Assembly: GCF_014699115.1 (NCBI RefSeq)
Contig: NZ_JACXAD010000025.1
Coordinates: forward strand, 1-64,000
Origin: Hymenobacter montanus
GTDB taxonomy: Bacteria; Bacteroidota; Bacteroidia; Cytophagales; Hymenobacteraceae
DNA: 64,000 nt
Direction: 5' to 3'
Shown: positions 36,411 to 44,174 of the stretch, in pieces
How positions within the stretch are numbered: the stretch's first letter is position 1
Layout of the letters: the number at the start of each line of letters is the position of its first letter
Made by a program: the position numbers and the translations under genes
Notes under the pieces: model-generated
Database searches by the model: none
Told to the model about the DNA's origin: nothing
What the model saw: the letters and a program-made list of their open reading frames with translations, nothing else

Positions 36411-36779
36411 AAAGCTCAGCATTGTATTTATGCTGGTATTGGGATACGAGTCCGAGAGCGGTTGCCAGGCCGTGTGAGGAGGGCTTCTGCTGCTAGGTGC
36501 ACGGACTGGAAGTGGCTGATAATTGCTAGATGAATAGGTAATAACATATTGAAAATATGCTGGTAGCCTGCTGGGGTTTCGCTTCGATGGCGAAATAGGC
36601 AGTGCCAGCCAGGTTCTTCACTATGGGCACCATGAGCGACGGAGTGTGGTCCTAGCTGCCCCACCAACAAGGAAATTGCGTGGGTCGATGGCAACGGCGA
36701 CGGGCAGATGCAGAGCAACGAGTACGACGCGAAAGTTGCCGACAATAACTATGGCCGCGGCTGGTGGGGCCTTAGCCAG
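36411..36779. other. Convergent intergenic region
   Basis: About 370 bases between the terminator and the minus-strand sdpI stop. Frames crossing it on either strand are short and not protein-like. I see no repeat or promoter box. Confidence 0.45.
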
Positions 36780-37445
36780 CTACAGGGCCTTGCGCAAGCG
36801 CTCTTCCTGTTGGAACACCACGTAAGAATACGCGTAGCAAAACACCACCGTGCCCAGCATCAGGCCCAACTGCATCGCTGGCAGCCAGGCCCGCGGCAGC
36901 AGCAGGGCCAGCGCTGCTGTGAGCAGGCCCGTAGCGCAGAAAGTAATGCCGCCTATTCGATTGGTGCGTGTCCATACCGCGGGGCTCTCCAATGTCCAGG
37001 GTGTGCGAATGCCCACGAAGTAGTTGGGTTGCACAGTGGTGATGTAGTTTCCCACTAAGGCTAGAAACAGGCCCAGCAGCACCGCGATGCCCCGGCCTGG
37101 AGCCATGCCCGGCTGAAGCGCTGTATGGAGTGCATAGCAAGCCACCCCGCCTAGCAAGGCCACTACGGCCAAGCGCAGCTTCTGAAAGTTGACGCTGTTA
37201 CCGTCGAGCCGCTGCTTGGGATCGAAGCGGGGCAGGATGGTGAACAGTAAAGCCACGCCCAATGGCAGGCCCAGGGTGAGCAGCCAGATGTGGTCGCGGT
37301 TGGTGTACCCGTTGGCCTGGCCATTCAAGCCAAAGTGGGTAGGAATTTGCGGAGGCAAACGGCTCCACACCGAAAGCAAATACCCCGACGGCACCACTAG
37401 CGCTGCTACAGTGAGAAGTTGCCAGGGCAGCAGGTTCTTTTTCAT
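36780..37445 (-). CDS. sdpI: SdpI family membrane immunity-like protein
   Basis: A 221-residue membrane protein with the DUF1648 opening (LPPQIPTHFGLNGQANGY, the P-x-H-F-x-x-x-G motif) and about six helices, ending in an SdpI-type segment (NYFVGIRTPWTLESPAVWTR). In Bacillus SdpI protects against the SdpC killing factor and also acts as the sensor that withdraws SdpR from DNA. The start at 37445 follows the sdpR stop by 31 bases, so this is the second gene of an sdpR-sdpI operon. No sdpC-like toxin is visible nearby. Confidence 0.9.
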   Translation of the reverse strand: MKKNLLPWQLLTVAALVVPSGYLLSVWSRLPPQIPTHFGLNGQANGYTNRDHIWLLTLGLPLGVALLFTILPRFDPKQRLDGNSVNFQKLRLAVVALLGGVACYALHTALQPGMAPGRGIAVLLGLFLALVGNYITTVQPNYFVGIRTPWTLESPAVWTRTNRIGGITFCATGLLTAALALLLPRAWLPAMQLGLMLGTVVFCYAYSYVVFQQEERLRKAL

Positions 37446-37476
37446 GGTAAGGAAGTTGGGCTGAACCGAAAAAGAG

Positions 37477-37731
37477 TTAGAATTTGAATTGATAAAGCCA
37501 TCCCAGCAACTCATCAAACACGGTCATGTTGAGGGTGTAAACCACGAACTGACCCTGTTTCTGGCTGGTAACCAAGTCGGCTTGGCGCAGCAAGTCGAGG
37601 TGGTGGCTAATGGTGGGAGCCGAGAACTGAAACTGCTCGGCAATGGCCCCGGCCGTGGCGGGCCCGGCCCGCAACCGCTCCAGAATGGCGCGCCGGGTGG
37701 GGTCGTTCAGGGCTTTGAAAATGGCATTCAT
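37477..37731 (-). CDS. sdpR: ArsR-type autorepressor (SdpR-like)
   Basis: An 84-residue winged-helix regulator: MNAIFKALNDPTRRAILERL is the typical ArsR start, ATAGAIAEQFQFSAPTISHH the helix-turn-helix, and SQKQGQFVVYTLNMTVF the wing. There are no metal-binding Cys, as in the SdpR group. A palindromic operator (TTTAGG-N6-TCTAAA) stands 16 bases upstream of its start, so autoregulation is likely. It shares the operon with sdpI, and a decayed paralogue with the same operator is at 38903-39083. Confidence 0.92.
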   Translation of the reverse strand: MNAIFKALNDPTRRAILERLRAGPATAGAIAEQFQFSAPTISHHLDLLRQADLVTSQKQGQFVVYTLNMTVFDELLGWLYQFKF

Positions 37732-37746
37732 GACAAGGCTTCAATG

Positions 37747-37764
37747 TTTAGGAAAATATCTAAA
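37747..37764 (-). promoter_or_regulatory. Putative SdpR operator, functional copy
   Basis: TTTAGG-AAAATA-TCTAAA, an inverted repeat centred 25 bases upstream of the sdpR start codon. The same element in perfect form (ATTTAGAC-AAAT-GTCTAAAT) stands at exactly the same distance in front of the second, decayed sdpR. Confidence 0.75.
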
Positions 37765-37879
37765 TTTAGAGTGAAGCTCTACTAAAAATGCGCTCCTGCA
37801 GAGGGGGACCGCCCTAGATGCCCTTGATGGAATGACCGAATTAGTTACTATTCGCAGCCTTAATATTAGCTAACATCTG

Positions 37880-38794
37880 TTATATTCTTGAATACGATTT
37901 GATGAAAGATCCGTCAAAAACATAAATGCTGGTTGTTAAAAGCAAGCCCGCAATAACACCTGCCCATCCAGCAATAGAGCTAAACAATTCATTCGCATGG
38001 ACTACATACAGGGTAAGAATACTACCACTTGCGTTGATCATGCCATGCAGCATACACGGCCCTACAATAGATTTCATTTTCAGCCTCACGTAAGCAAATA
38101 CCGGACTGATGGCAACCGTAAATATGCACATCATCAAGATGCCAGTATACGAATGGTGCGGATAATTATGCCCCGCTATAATAATAGGTAGGTGCCACAC
38201 TCCCCAGGTAATGCCGATGAGCAGATTCGATCTCACAAACCCTAAGGTTTGTGTCTCTTTTAGCATCAGGCCGCGCCAGCCAAGCTCCTCCCCAAGCATA
38301 ATAGGCAGGTTTACCGATACTCCAGCAGCCATAGCCTGTAGCAGGAAGATAAATAACAAAGTGAGCGATGATGCATCAGGGATTTTGATAGCTCTAGTGT
38401 CAAGCCTGTTACCCAGCAGATTTCTGAGATTACTCTCAACACTTTCATGCGAGAAGTTTAACTGCCCAAACTCGGGGATTATGTCTGAGTTACCTAATAG
38501 CCCGACCACGCTAAAAGCCAGAGCAAGGAATGCCAAGAATATTATCGGGGTGATTAGTGCCCATCTGATGCTTTGCTTGGTGAAACCCCACCCATATTCT
38601 TTGAAACTACCCTTATAAATAAGTTTCTGAACAATAAACGCCGCCAAGCTTGGCCCAGGCATGTAGAGCCCCGCCACGATAATTGTTCCGGCGGTACTGG
38701 CATACTCAACGCGCAGCAGTTTCGAAATGATGAACACAGTCCAACTGATGCTAAAGGAAAAGGCCAGATAAAGAAGTATTTTTTTCCAATTCAT
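37880..38794 (-). CDS. CPBP family intramembrane glutamic protease
   Basis: A 304-residue membrane protein with eight or so helices. The CPBP (Rce1/ABI) signatures are present: LGEELGWRGLML (the E-E-x-x-x-R motif), GITWGVWHLPII (second motif with His), and CMLHGMINASGS (third His). Relatives process prenylated proteins in eukaryotes and, in bacteria, act in bacteriocin immunity or peptide maturation. The gene is clearly poorer in GC than its neighbours, so it may have been acquired. It stands between an active and a decayed sdpR copy, which hints at a bacteriocin-immunity context. Confidence 0.9.
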   Translation of the reverse strand: MNWKKILLYLAFSFSISWTVFIISKLLRVEYASTAGTIIVAGLYMPGPSLAAFIVQKLIYKGSFKEYGWGFTKQSIRWALITPIIFLAFLALAFSVVGLLGNSDIIPEFGQLNFSHESVESNLRNLLGNRLDTRAIKIPDASSLTLLFIFLLQAMAAGVSVNLPIMLGEELGWRGLMLKETQTLGFVRSNLLIGITWGVWHLPIIIAGHNYPHHSYTGILMMCIFTVAISPVFAYVRLKMKSIVGPCMLHGMINASGSILTLYVVHANELFSSIAGWAGVIAGLLLTTSIYVFDGSFIKSYSRI

Positions 38795-38902
38795 CGCAGT
38801 AAGGGATTAGGATAGGGAAGCAGTTCGACAGATACTAGTCGTGAGCTCCTGTCGGTATTGGCTGTAGCTATAGTCGCCAGTTCAGCAATTGGTCCATTAC
38901 AG

Positions 38903-39083
38903 CCTATGTTCAGGGTGTAGGTCACGAACTAGTCTTAAGTCTTTAGCTGGTGATTAAGTCGGCTGGTGGGGGCGGAGAACGGGAACTGCTCGGCAATGGC
39001 CCAAGCCGTAGCGGGTCCGCCCGCAACCCCTCCAGAATGGTGCGCTGGGTGAGGTCATTCAAGGTTTTGAAGAGGGCGCTCAT
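38903..39083 (-). pseudogene. Decayed second sdpR-like gene
   Basis: From the ATG at 39083 the text reads MSALFKTLNDLTQRTILEGL, plainly homologous to the SdpR start. A one-base deletion after LRADP shifts the frame; in the other frame GPATAWAIAEQFPFSAPT continues the homology. About 30 bases encoding the recognition helix are then missing, ADLITS follows, and FVTYTLNIG remains as the wing. The gene is therefore broken twice, while its operator stays perfect. Confidence 0.85.
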
Positions 39084-39097
39084 GATGCTATTTCTGT

Positions 39098-39117
39098 ATT
39101 TAGACAAATGTCTAAAT
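39098..39117 (-). promoter_or_regulatory. Putative SdpR operator in front of the decayed sdpR
   Basis: ATTTAGAC-AAAT-GTCTAAAT is a perfect palindrome with eight-base arms, 16 bases upstream of the pseudogene start (counted to the TTTAGA core), the same position as the operator of the intact copy. Confidence 0.78.
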
Positions 39118-39797
39118 AAAATCCGAATAAAAAGTGAGGCTTCGATGGAAACCACATTTAAATAGCTGCTAGTGTTCTCCCCTGGGCTCAGGCAAGCCAG
39201 CAAGGGCTACGCCGACTGTTGGGCTGTCGAACGTAACTCCGGTTTGGCATATCCGACTCAGCCGGCAAGGCTGCTGCGTTTGCGGGCATAATTCACAATA
39301 AGAGAACATTGACACTTGAATAAATCGGTTTATTTTTAGAATTATTCCTAATTATTGAATTGCTAGAGCTGATTTTTAGAGAATCCTTTACTTTTGATAA
39401 ACTGCTGATAGCCAGTACTTTTTTGGTGATCAGCGCCCCACCGTGGCCGCTGTGCTGGTTAAGGTTGCGCCAAGCCGCAACCAACCAGCGGGAGAGCGAA
39501 GGCGCTCACCGGCATTAGCTCAATTTGGACAAACTCATTGGCTTTTTGTACCTAAGGGTAAGCAAGGCGCCTTGAGGGCAATGAACCGCCTTGCTGGGTA
39601 GAAGCAGGTAAGCCTAAACCAACGAGTACGTTGAATGCAGTGGGGCATACCTTCGTCAGTTCGCCCGCCAGAATCGGCCCTAAACCGACGATTACCTGAG
39701 TGCGATCGGAATAATCGGAATAAAAGGGGAGGTCCTGAAAAAGAAGCTCCGCTCCGGTGCTTTACTGCCGTGGGTCGCACTGCTGTGAGCCGCGAAG
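39118..39797. other. Gene-free region with one hairpin
   Basis: About 680 bases of mixed composition. The hairpin at 39455-39488 (CTGGTTaaGGTTGCG pairing with CGCAACCAACCAG) is the only structure that I can support; it lacks a T tract. No frame is protein-like. The region may be a remnant of a lost gene next to the decayed sdpR. Confidence 0.45.
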
Positions 39798-40178
39798 CTA
39801 GGCTGGTCGTTGGATTGGGGCCTCGGCCGCCGCTTCGCGTTGGCGCATCCGGCTCATGCTGCAGCGCTGCAGCATTTGTTGGCGGAATTTTTCGCGCTCT
39901 TCGGGGCTGAGGTGCTCCAGGCGGCGGGCCATACGCTGTTGCCAGGCCTTACGCCGCTGGGCCCATTTGCCGGGCTGCCCGCCCCGGAAGCCCCCAAACA
40001 GAAGCCGGGTGAGCAGCAACAAGCCAAACGTCTGCCCCAGGGTAATTGATGGCCCGTGGAACAGCTCGGGTACCAGCCAGTTCCACAGGTATTGCGTGAT
40101 GAAAATGGCCGCCGTGATAAATAGCGCCGCGAAAAGAAAGAAGCGGAGGCCGCTCAGTAGCCAGAATTTACGGTCCAT
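39798..40178 (-). CDS. Small membrane protein downstream of an ECF sigma factor
   Basis: A 126-residue protein with two hydrophobic helices (residues 7-30 FWLLSGLRFFLFAALFITAA and 44-62 SITLGQTFGLLLLTRLLFG) and a charged cytoplasmic C-terminal helix (RRKAWQQRMARRLEHLSPEE). It is 110 bases downstream of the sigma factor gene in the same direction. By position it might control the sigma factor, although it lacks a recognisable anti-sigma domain. I do not know its family. Confidence 0.6.
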   Translation of the reverse strand: MDRKFWLLSGLRFFLFAALFITAAIFITQYLWNWLVPELFHGPSITLGQTFGLLLLTRLLFGGFRGGQPGKWAQRRKAWQQRMARRLEHLSPEEREKFRQQMLQRCSMSRMRQREAAAEAPIQRPA

Positions 40179-40288
40179 GATTGGTAATGAAATAATGAGG
40201 TGAAGAGTGACGTGGTTTTGATGGCAGCGCGACCAAGCCGATGAGCGAACGCTTCATCACCTTGATGCCCGCCACCTCGTCGCCTCGG

Positions 40289-40891
40289 TTAATCAGTAAA
40301 CAATTCGGTGTACAGCTTTTGCAGGCGCTTGCGCAGGTGCAGCACGGCGTAATGCTTGCGCGAAATGAGGGTTTTCAGCGGCACGCCCGTTTCTTCTTCC
40401 ATCTCGCGGAAAGATTTGTCTTCCAGCTCGTGCCACACAAACACTTGGCGCTGCACGGCGGGCAGCTCGGCCAGAGCCTCGGTGAGCGCTTCCATGAGGG
40501 TTTCGCGTAGGAGGCGGTTTTCGGGTAGGTCGTCGTGGGCGGGCAGCAGGTCGGCCAGCAGCAGGCCTTCGCCGTCGTCGGAGGCCTCGGCTGCTCCAAA
40601 GGCCGCCTCCAGGCTCACGGGGCGTTTGCGGCGGTAGAGGTCGGTAATCCGGTTGCGGGCCACGCGGAAGAGCCAGGCGGCTGCTTGCTCCACCGGCTTC
40701 AGCAGCCGGTAGCTTTCCACGAGCTCGGCGAAGACGTCCTGGAGAATATCTTCGGCTTCGGCCTCGTCGGGAATGCGGCGGCGGATGAACTGCAGCAGCC
40801 GGGGCCGCTGCTGGCGCACGGCTTCGGCAATCTGGCGGTCTTGCTGCGTAGCCGTCATCGGAGCAAGAGAAGAAGGAAGTGAGAGCGCCAT
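40289..40891 (-). CDS. ECF-type RNA polymerase sigma factor
   Basis: A sigma-70 family factor of about 200 residues. Region 2 is AEAEDILQDVFAELVESYRL with WLFRVARNRITDLYRRKR; region 4 is LPAVQRQVFVWHELEDKSFR with the HTH EETGVPLKTLISRKHYAVLH. The linker between them is longer and more acidic than usual (SDDGEGLLLADLLPAHDD). Starts at 40891 and 40858 (MTATQQDRQIAEAV) are both possible; the second fits the family N-terminus well. It directs a regulon that cannot be read from this window; the small membrane protein downstream is the likely partner. Confidence 0.92.
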   Translation of the reverse strand: MALSLPSSLAPMTATQQDRQIAEAVRQQRPRLLQFIRRRIPDEAEAEDILQDVFAELVESYRLLKPVEQAAAWLFRVARNRITDLYRRKRPVSLEAAFGAAEASDDGEGLLLADLLPAHDDLPENRLLRETLMEALTEALAELPAVQRQVFVWHELEDKSFREMEEETGVPLKTLISRKHYAVLHLRKRLQKLYTELFTD

Positions 40892-41134
40892 GGTTTTCAT
40901 TCTGAACAAGCAGACGCCCGTTCCCCGAAATTACTTTAAGTTTTTGAGGAATGCGCCGTGGGCCGACGTACGGGCTGTATAGCGGGCATTGCCCCGACGC
41001 CGGAACCCGGCTCGGGCGGCGCGCCCAGGCGGCCGGCTAAGGTCGCGCGCCGCTAAATTCGGTCCGGCTTTTTCGTTTTTCAGGATACCTTTGCCGGCCG
41101 GCTGGCTGCCCCGCCCTTTTGCCGTTCCTTTCGC

Positions 41135-41479
41135 ATGGACCCAAGCATTTCTCAAACCGTTCCCGAAGTTATCCGCACCGTTCCGTTGCAGTACTACGTC
41201 TTTTTCGCCTCGGCTCTGTTTGCCATTGGCGTTACGGGCGTGCTGGTGCGCCGCAACGCCATCATTATTTTCATGTGCGTCGAGCTGATGCTCAACGCCG
41301 TGAACATTCTGCTAACGGCATTTTCAGCCTACCGCGCCGACGCCAACGGCCAGATTTTCGTGTTCTTCATCATGGCCGTCGCCGCCGCCGAGGTCTCGGT
41401 AGGGCTGGGCATCATCGTCATGATTTACCGCAACTTCCAAACGACCGACGTCAATCTGCTCAGCCGGTTGAAGTGGTAA
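41135..41479 (+). CDS. nuoK: NADH-quinone oxidoreductase subunit K
   Basis: A 114-residue membrane subunit of respiratory complex I. It has three helices and the conserved membrane glutamate in MCVELMLNAVNILL, as well as FVFFIMAVAAAEVSVGLGII with the second Glu, both needed for proton transfer in this antiporter-like subunit. The length is normal. It is divergent from the sigma factor and stands 143 bases before nuoL, separated by a repeat element. No nuoA-J genes precede it in this window. Confidence 0.95.
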   Translation: MDPSISQTVPEVIRTVPLQYYVFFASALFAIGVTGVLVRRNAIIIFMCVELMLNAVNILLTAFSAYRADANGQIFVFFIMAVAAAEVSVGLGIIVMIYRNFQTTDVNLLSRLKW

Positions 41480-41611
41480 TTAGTTGGTTGTTGGTGCTTG
41501 GTGCCTAGTGCTTGGTGCTTGGTAAAAAGAATCCAATACCGCATTAAGCATTAACTACCAAGCATCAACAACTAGGCACCAAGCACCAAGCACCAACTAC
41601 CAAGCACCAGG
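41480..41611. repeat. GTGCTTGGTGC inverted-repeat element between nuoK and nuoL
   Basis: The left arm (41480-41524) is made of TTGGTGCTTGGTGCCTAGTG units; the right arm (41554-41611) is its inverted image (ACAACTAGGCACCAAGCACC and repeated CACCAAGCACCAA). The element begins at the base after the nuoK stop codon and ends 11 bases before the nuoL ATG, so it fills the gap inside the operon. It can form a long imperfect hairpin in the mRNA. Confidence 0.9.
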
Positions 41612-41622
41612 TACTACTCGCA

Positions 41623-43575
41623 ATGCAAGAAACCGTTCTTCCCGGCGCTGTCGCCCCTTATCCCACGTTGCTCTACGTGCTGATTCCGCTGCTGCCTTTC
41701 CTGGGCTTTCTGCTGAATGGCTTGCTGAACCGAAAGCTATCCGGCACCGTGGCCGGGCTCATTGGCAGCGCCACCGTGCTCGGCTCGTTCCTGATTTCGG
41801 TGATGCTGTTCCTGAACTTCCAGTACCAGTACACCGTGCAGCTTTTCGACTGGATTTCCGTCGGCTCGCTGCAAATTCCTTTTCAGTACCAGATTGATCA
41901 GCTCAGCCTGATTATGCTGCTGCTGGTGACGGGCGTGGGCTTCCTGATTCACGTGTATAGTATCGGCTACATGCACCACGACGAAAACGTGGGCAAGTTC
42001 TTTAGCTTCCTGAACCTGTTCATCTTCAGCATGCTGCTGCTGGTAATGGGTGCCAACTTCGTCATCCTCTTCATCGGTTGGGAAGGCGTGGGCTTGTGCT
42101 CCTACCTGCTCATCGGCTTTTGGAACAAGAACACCGCGTACAACAACGCCGCCAAAAAAGCCTTCATCATCAACCGCATTGGCGATCTGGGCTTCCTGCT
42201 CGGGATATTTCTTATCTACCTTACCTTCAACTCAGTGCAGTACGCGGAGGTATTCCAGAAGGCCAGCCTGGGGCAGTTTGGAACCTACGGCGCGGGCATC
42301 TGCACGGCCATTACCCTGCTGCTGTTTGTTGGGGCCATGGGTAAGTCGGCACAGCTGCCGCTCTACACCTGGCTGCCCGATGCCATGGCCGGTCCTACGC
42401 CCGTTTCGGCGCTCATCCACGCTGCTACCATGGTTACGGCCGGTATCTACATGGTGCTGCGGGCTAACGTGCTATTCACCCTGGCGCCCGAAACGCTGGA
42501 AGTAGTGGCCATCGTGGGCGCAGCCACAGCCTTGTTTGCCGCTACCATCGGCCTGGCGCAGAACGACATCAAGAAGGTATTAGCGTATTCCACCGTGTCG
42601 CAGCTTGGCTACATGTTCCTGGCTTTGGGCGTAATGGGCTACTCCTCCGCCCTGTTCCACGTCCTTACCCACGCGTTTTTCAAGGCGCTGATGTTCCTCG
42701 GTGCCGGCTCGGTTATTCACGCCATGAGCAACGAGCAGGACCTACGTCGCATGGGTGGCCTGCGTAAGGCCCTGCCCATCACGTTCCTGACCTTTCTTAT
42801 TGGCTGCCTGGCCATCTCGGGCATTCCGCCGTTCTCCGGCTTTTTCTCGAAGGACGAAATTCTGAGCCACGCTTATGAGCACAACAAAGCATTGTGGGCC
42901 ATGGGATTACTCACGGCCTTCCTGACGGCGTTTTACATGTTCCGTCTGCTGTTCCTGGCCTTTTTTGGCGAGTTCCGCGGCACGGCCGAGCAGAAAAACC
43001 ACTTGCACGAGTCGCCCGCTTCGATGACGCTGCCACTGGTTGTGCTGGCCCTGCTGGCCGCCGCCGGCGGGTTTATGGGGGCCCCCATGTTCACGGGTGG
43101 TCGCCACTACCTGGCCGACTACCTGGCTCCGATTTTTACCTACTCGCGGCGCCTCCTGCCGGCGGCCTTCTCCGCCGAGCCCGACCATAACACCGAATTG
43201 ATGCTAATGGGCTTGTCGGTAGCGGCGGGCTTGTTGGGCATCGTTCTAGCCTACGTATTTTACGTAGCCCGCGCCCAGCGCCCAGTCGAAGAGGATGCCC
43301 AGCGCTCGGCTCCTGAGCGCTTGGTGTACCATAAATACTATATTGATGAGCTATACAATGCTTTGTTTACGCGGCCCATCATGGCCCTATCCAACGGCTT
43401 GTACAAGTTTGTGGAGAATGGCATCATCAACCCGGTTGTCGGCAGCTTTGGCCGCATCGTAAATGGGGGCGGGCAGCTGCTGCGCTACGTGCAAACCGGT
43501 GCCGTAGAAACCTATTTGATTCTGATGGTAATCGGCATCGTGCTGATTCTTGGTTTGAATTTTGGGCGGCTTTAG
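41623..43575 (+). CDS. nuoL: NADH-quinone oxidoreductase subunit L
   Basis: A 650-residue antiporter-like subunit of complex I with about 16 helices and the C-terminal lateral helix. Typical segments are FIGWEGVGLCSYLLIGFWN, KAFIINRIGDLGFLLGIFL, MGKSAQLPLYTWLPDAMAGP (conserved Lys), and HAATMVTAGIYMVLRAN; the discontinuous-helix residues are intact. It follows nuoK, but nuoM and nuoN do not follow: the next 600 bases hold no gene. Complex I genes must therefore be split in this genome, or the rest lies elsewhere. Confidence 0.96.
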   Translation: MQETVLPGAVAPYPTLLYVLIPLLPFLGFLLNGLLNRKLSGTVAGLIGSATVLGSFLISVMLFLNFQYQYTVQLFDWISVGSLQIPFQYQIDQLSLIMLLLVTGVGFLIHVYSIGYMHHDENVGKFFSFLNLFIFSMLLLVMGANFVILFIGWEGVGLCSYLLIGFWNKNTAYNNAAKKAFIINRIGDLGFLLGIFLIYLTFNSVQYAEVFQKASLGQFGTYGAGICTAITLLLFVGAMGKSAQLPLYTWLPDAMAGPTPVSALIHAATMVTAGIYMVLRANVLFTLAPETLEVVAIVGAATALFAATIGLAQNDIKKVLAYSTVSQLGYMFLALGVMGYSSALFHVLTHAFFKALMFLGAGSVIHAMSNEQDLRRMGGLRKALPITFLTFLIGCLAISGIPPFSGFFSKDEILSHAYEHNKALWAMGLLTAFLTAFYMFRLLFLAFFGEFRGTAEQKNHLHESPASMTLPLVVLALLAAAGGFMGAPMFTGGRHYLADYLAPIFTYSRRLLPAAFSAEPDHNTELMLMGLSVAAGLLGIVLAYVFYVARAQRPVEEDAQRSAPERLVYHKYYIDELYNALFTRPIMALSNGLYKFVENGIINPVVGSFGRIVNGGGQLLRYVQTGAVETYLILMVIGIVLILGLNFGRL

Positions 43576-44174
43576 GCCGGCTTACTCATCGCCTATCAGT
43601 TTTTAGATTAGCTCTGGCGGATGAGATACCATTCTGCTGGCATGATGGCCACTGCTGAAACCAACGCCTCATGAAGCTTCGAGGGGTATGTCTATCCTGG
43701 CTGGCCGCCAGCATTCTGCGGCGGTATTAAGTGCTGGCTCGGCAAATACCAGCACGACAATATGGCACTAATTCAGGTGTTGATATTACGCTGATCTTAT
43801 ATTTGGGTAGGCCTTGAAGCAGGGCCACCACTGGCAGGCACGGCTTTGGGATGGCGAATGGAGCATGAATGAGCTCTTGCTAGCCCAGCCCGTCGGCTTT
43901 GGTACATGAGGCATTGAGGTGCTGATGATTAAGGTTGGCCTAGCTACTCGACGGTTACTGTCGTAAGTGCCGATCACAGGCTCAATTTTAGTGATAAGGT
44001 GTGAAGCGCGACAATTAAATAAATAACGCGCACTTATTGAGTGACTTGTAGCGCATTTGGTTGCGTGGCACGCCGATATAACAACTTTTTTAATTAGAAA
44101 AAGTATAGCTCCTTGTTCGTGCTGGCTCAATTGTTGGTAGCGGATTTATACACCAATTCCCCTAACACTTTTTT
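43576..44174. other. Gene-free region after nuoL
   Basis: About 600 bases between nuoL and the OmpA-family gene. The composition becomes AT-rich near 44000-44170. The minus frame at 43786-44130 is not protein-like. The last 100 bases probably hold the promoter of the strongly expressed OmpA-like gene; I see no clear consensus box. Confidence 0.45.

Noticed and set aside
43786..44130. Minus-strand frame upstream of the OmpA-family gene
   Set aside because: Mixed composition with no recognisable protein pattern, and it would occupy the likely promoter region.
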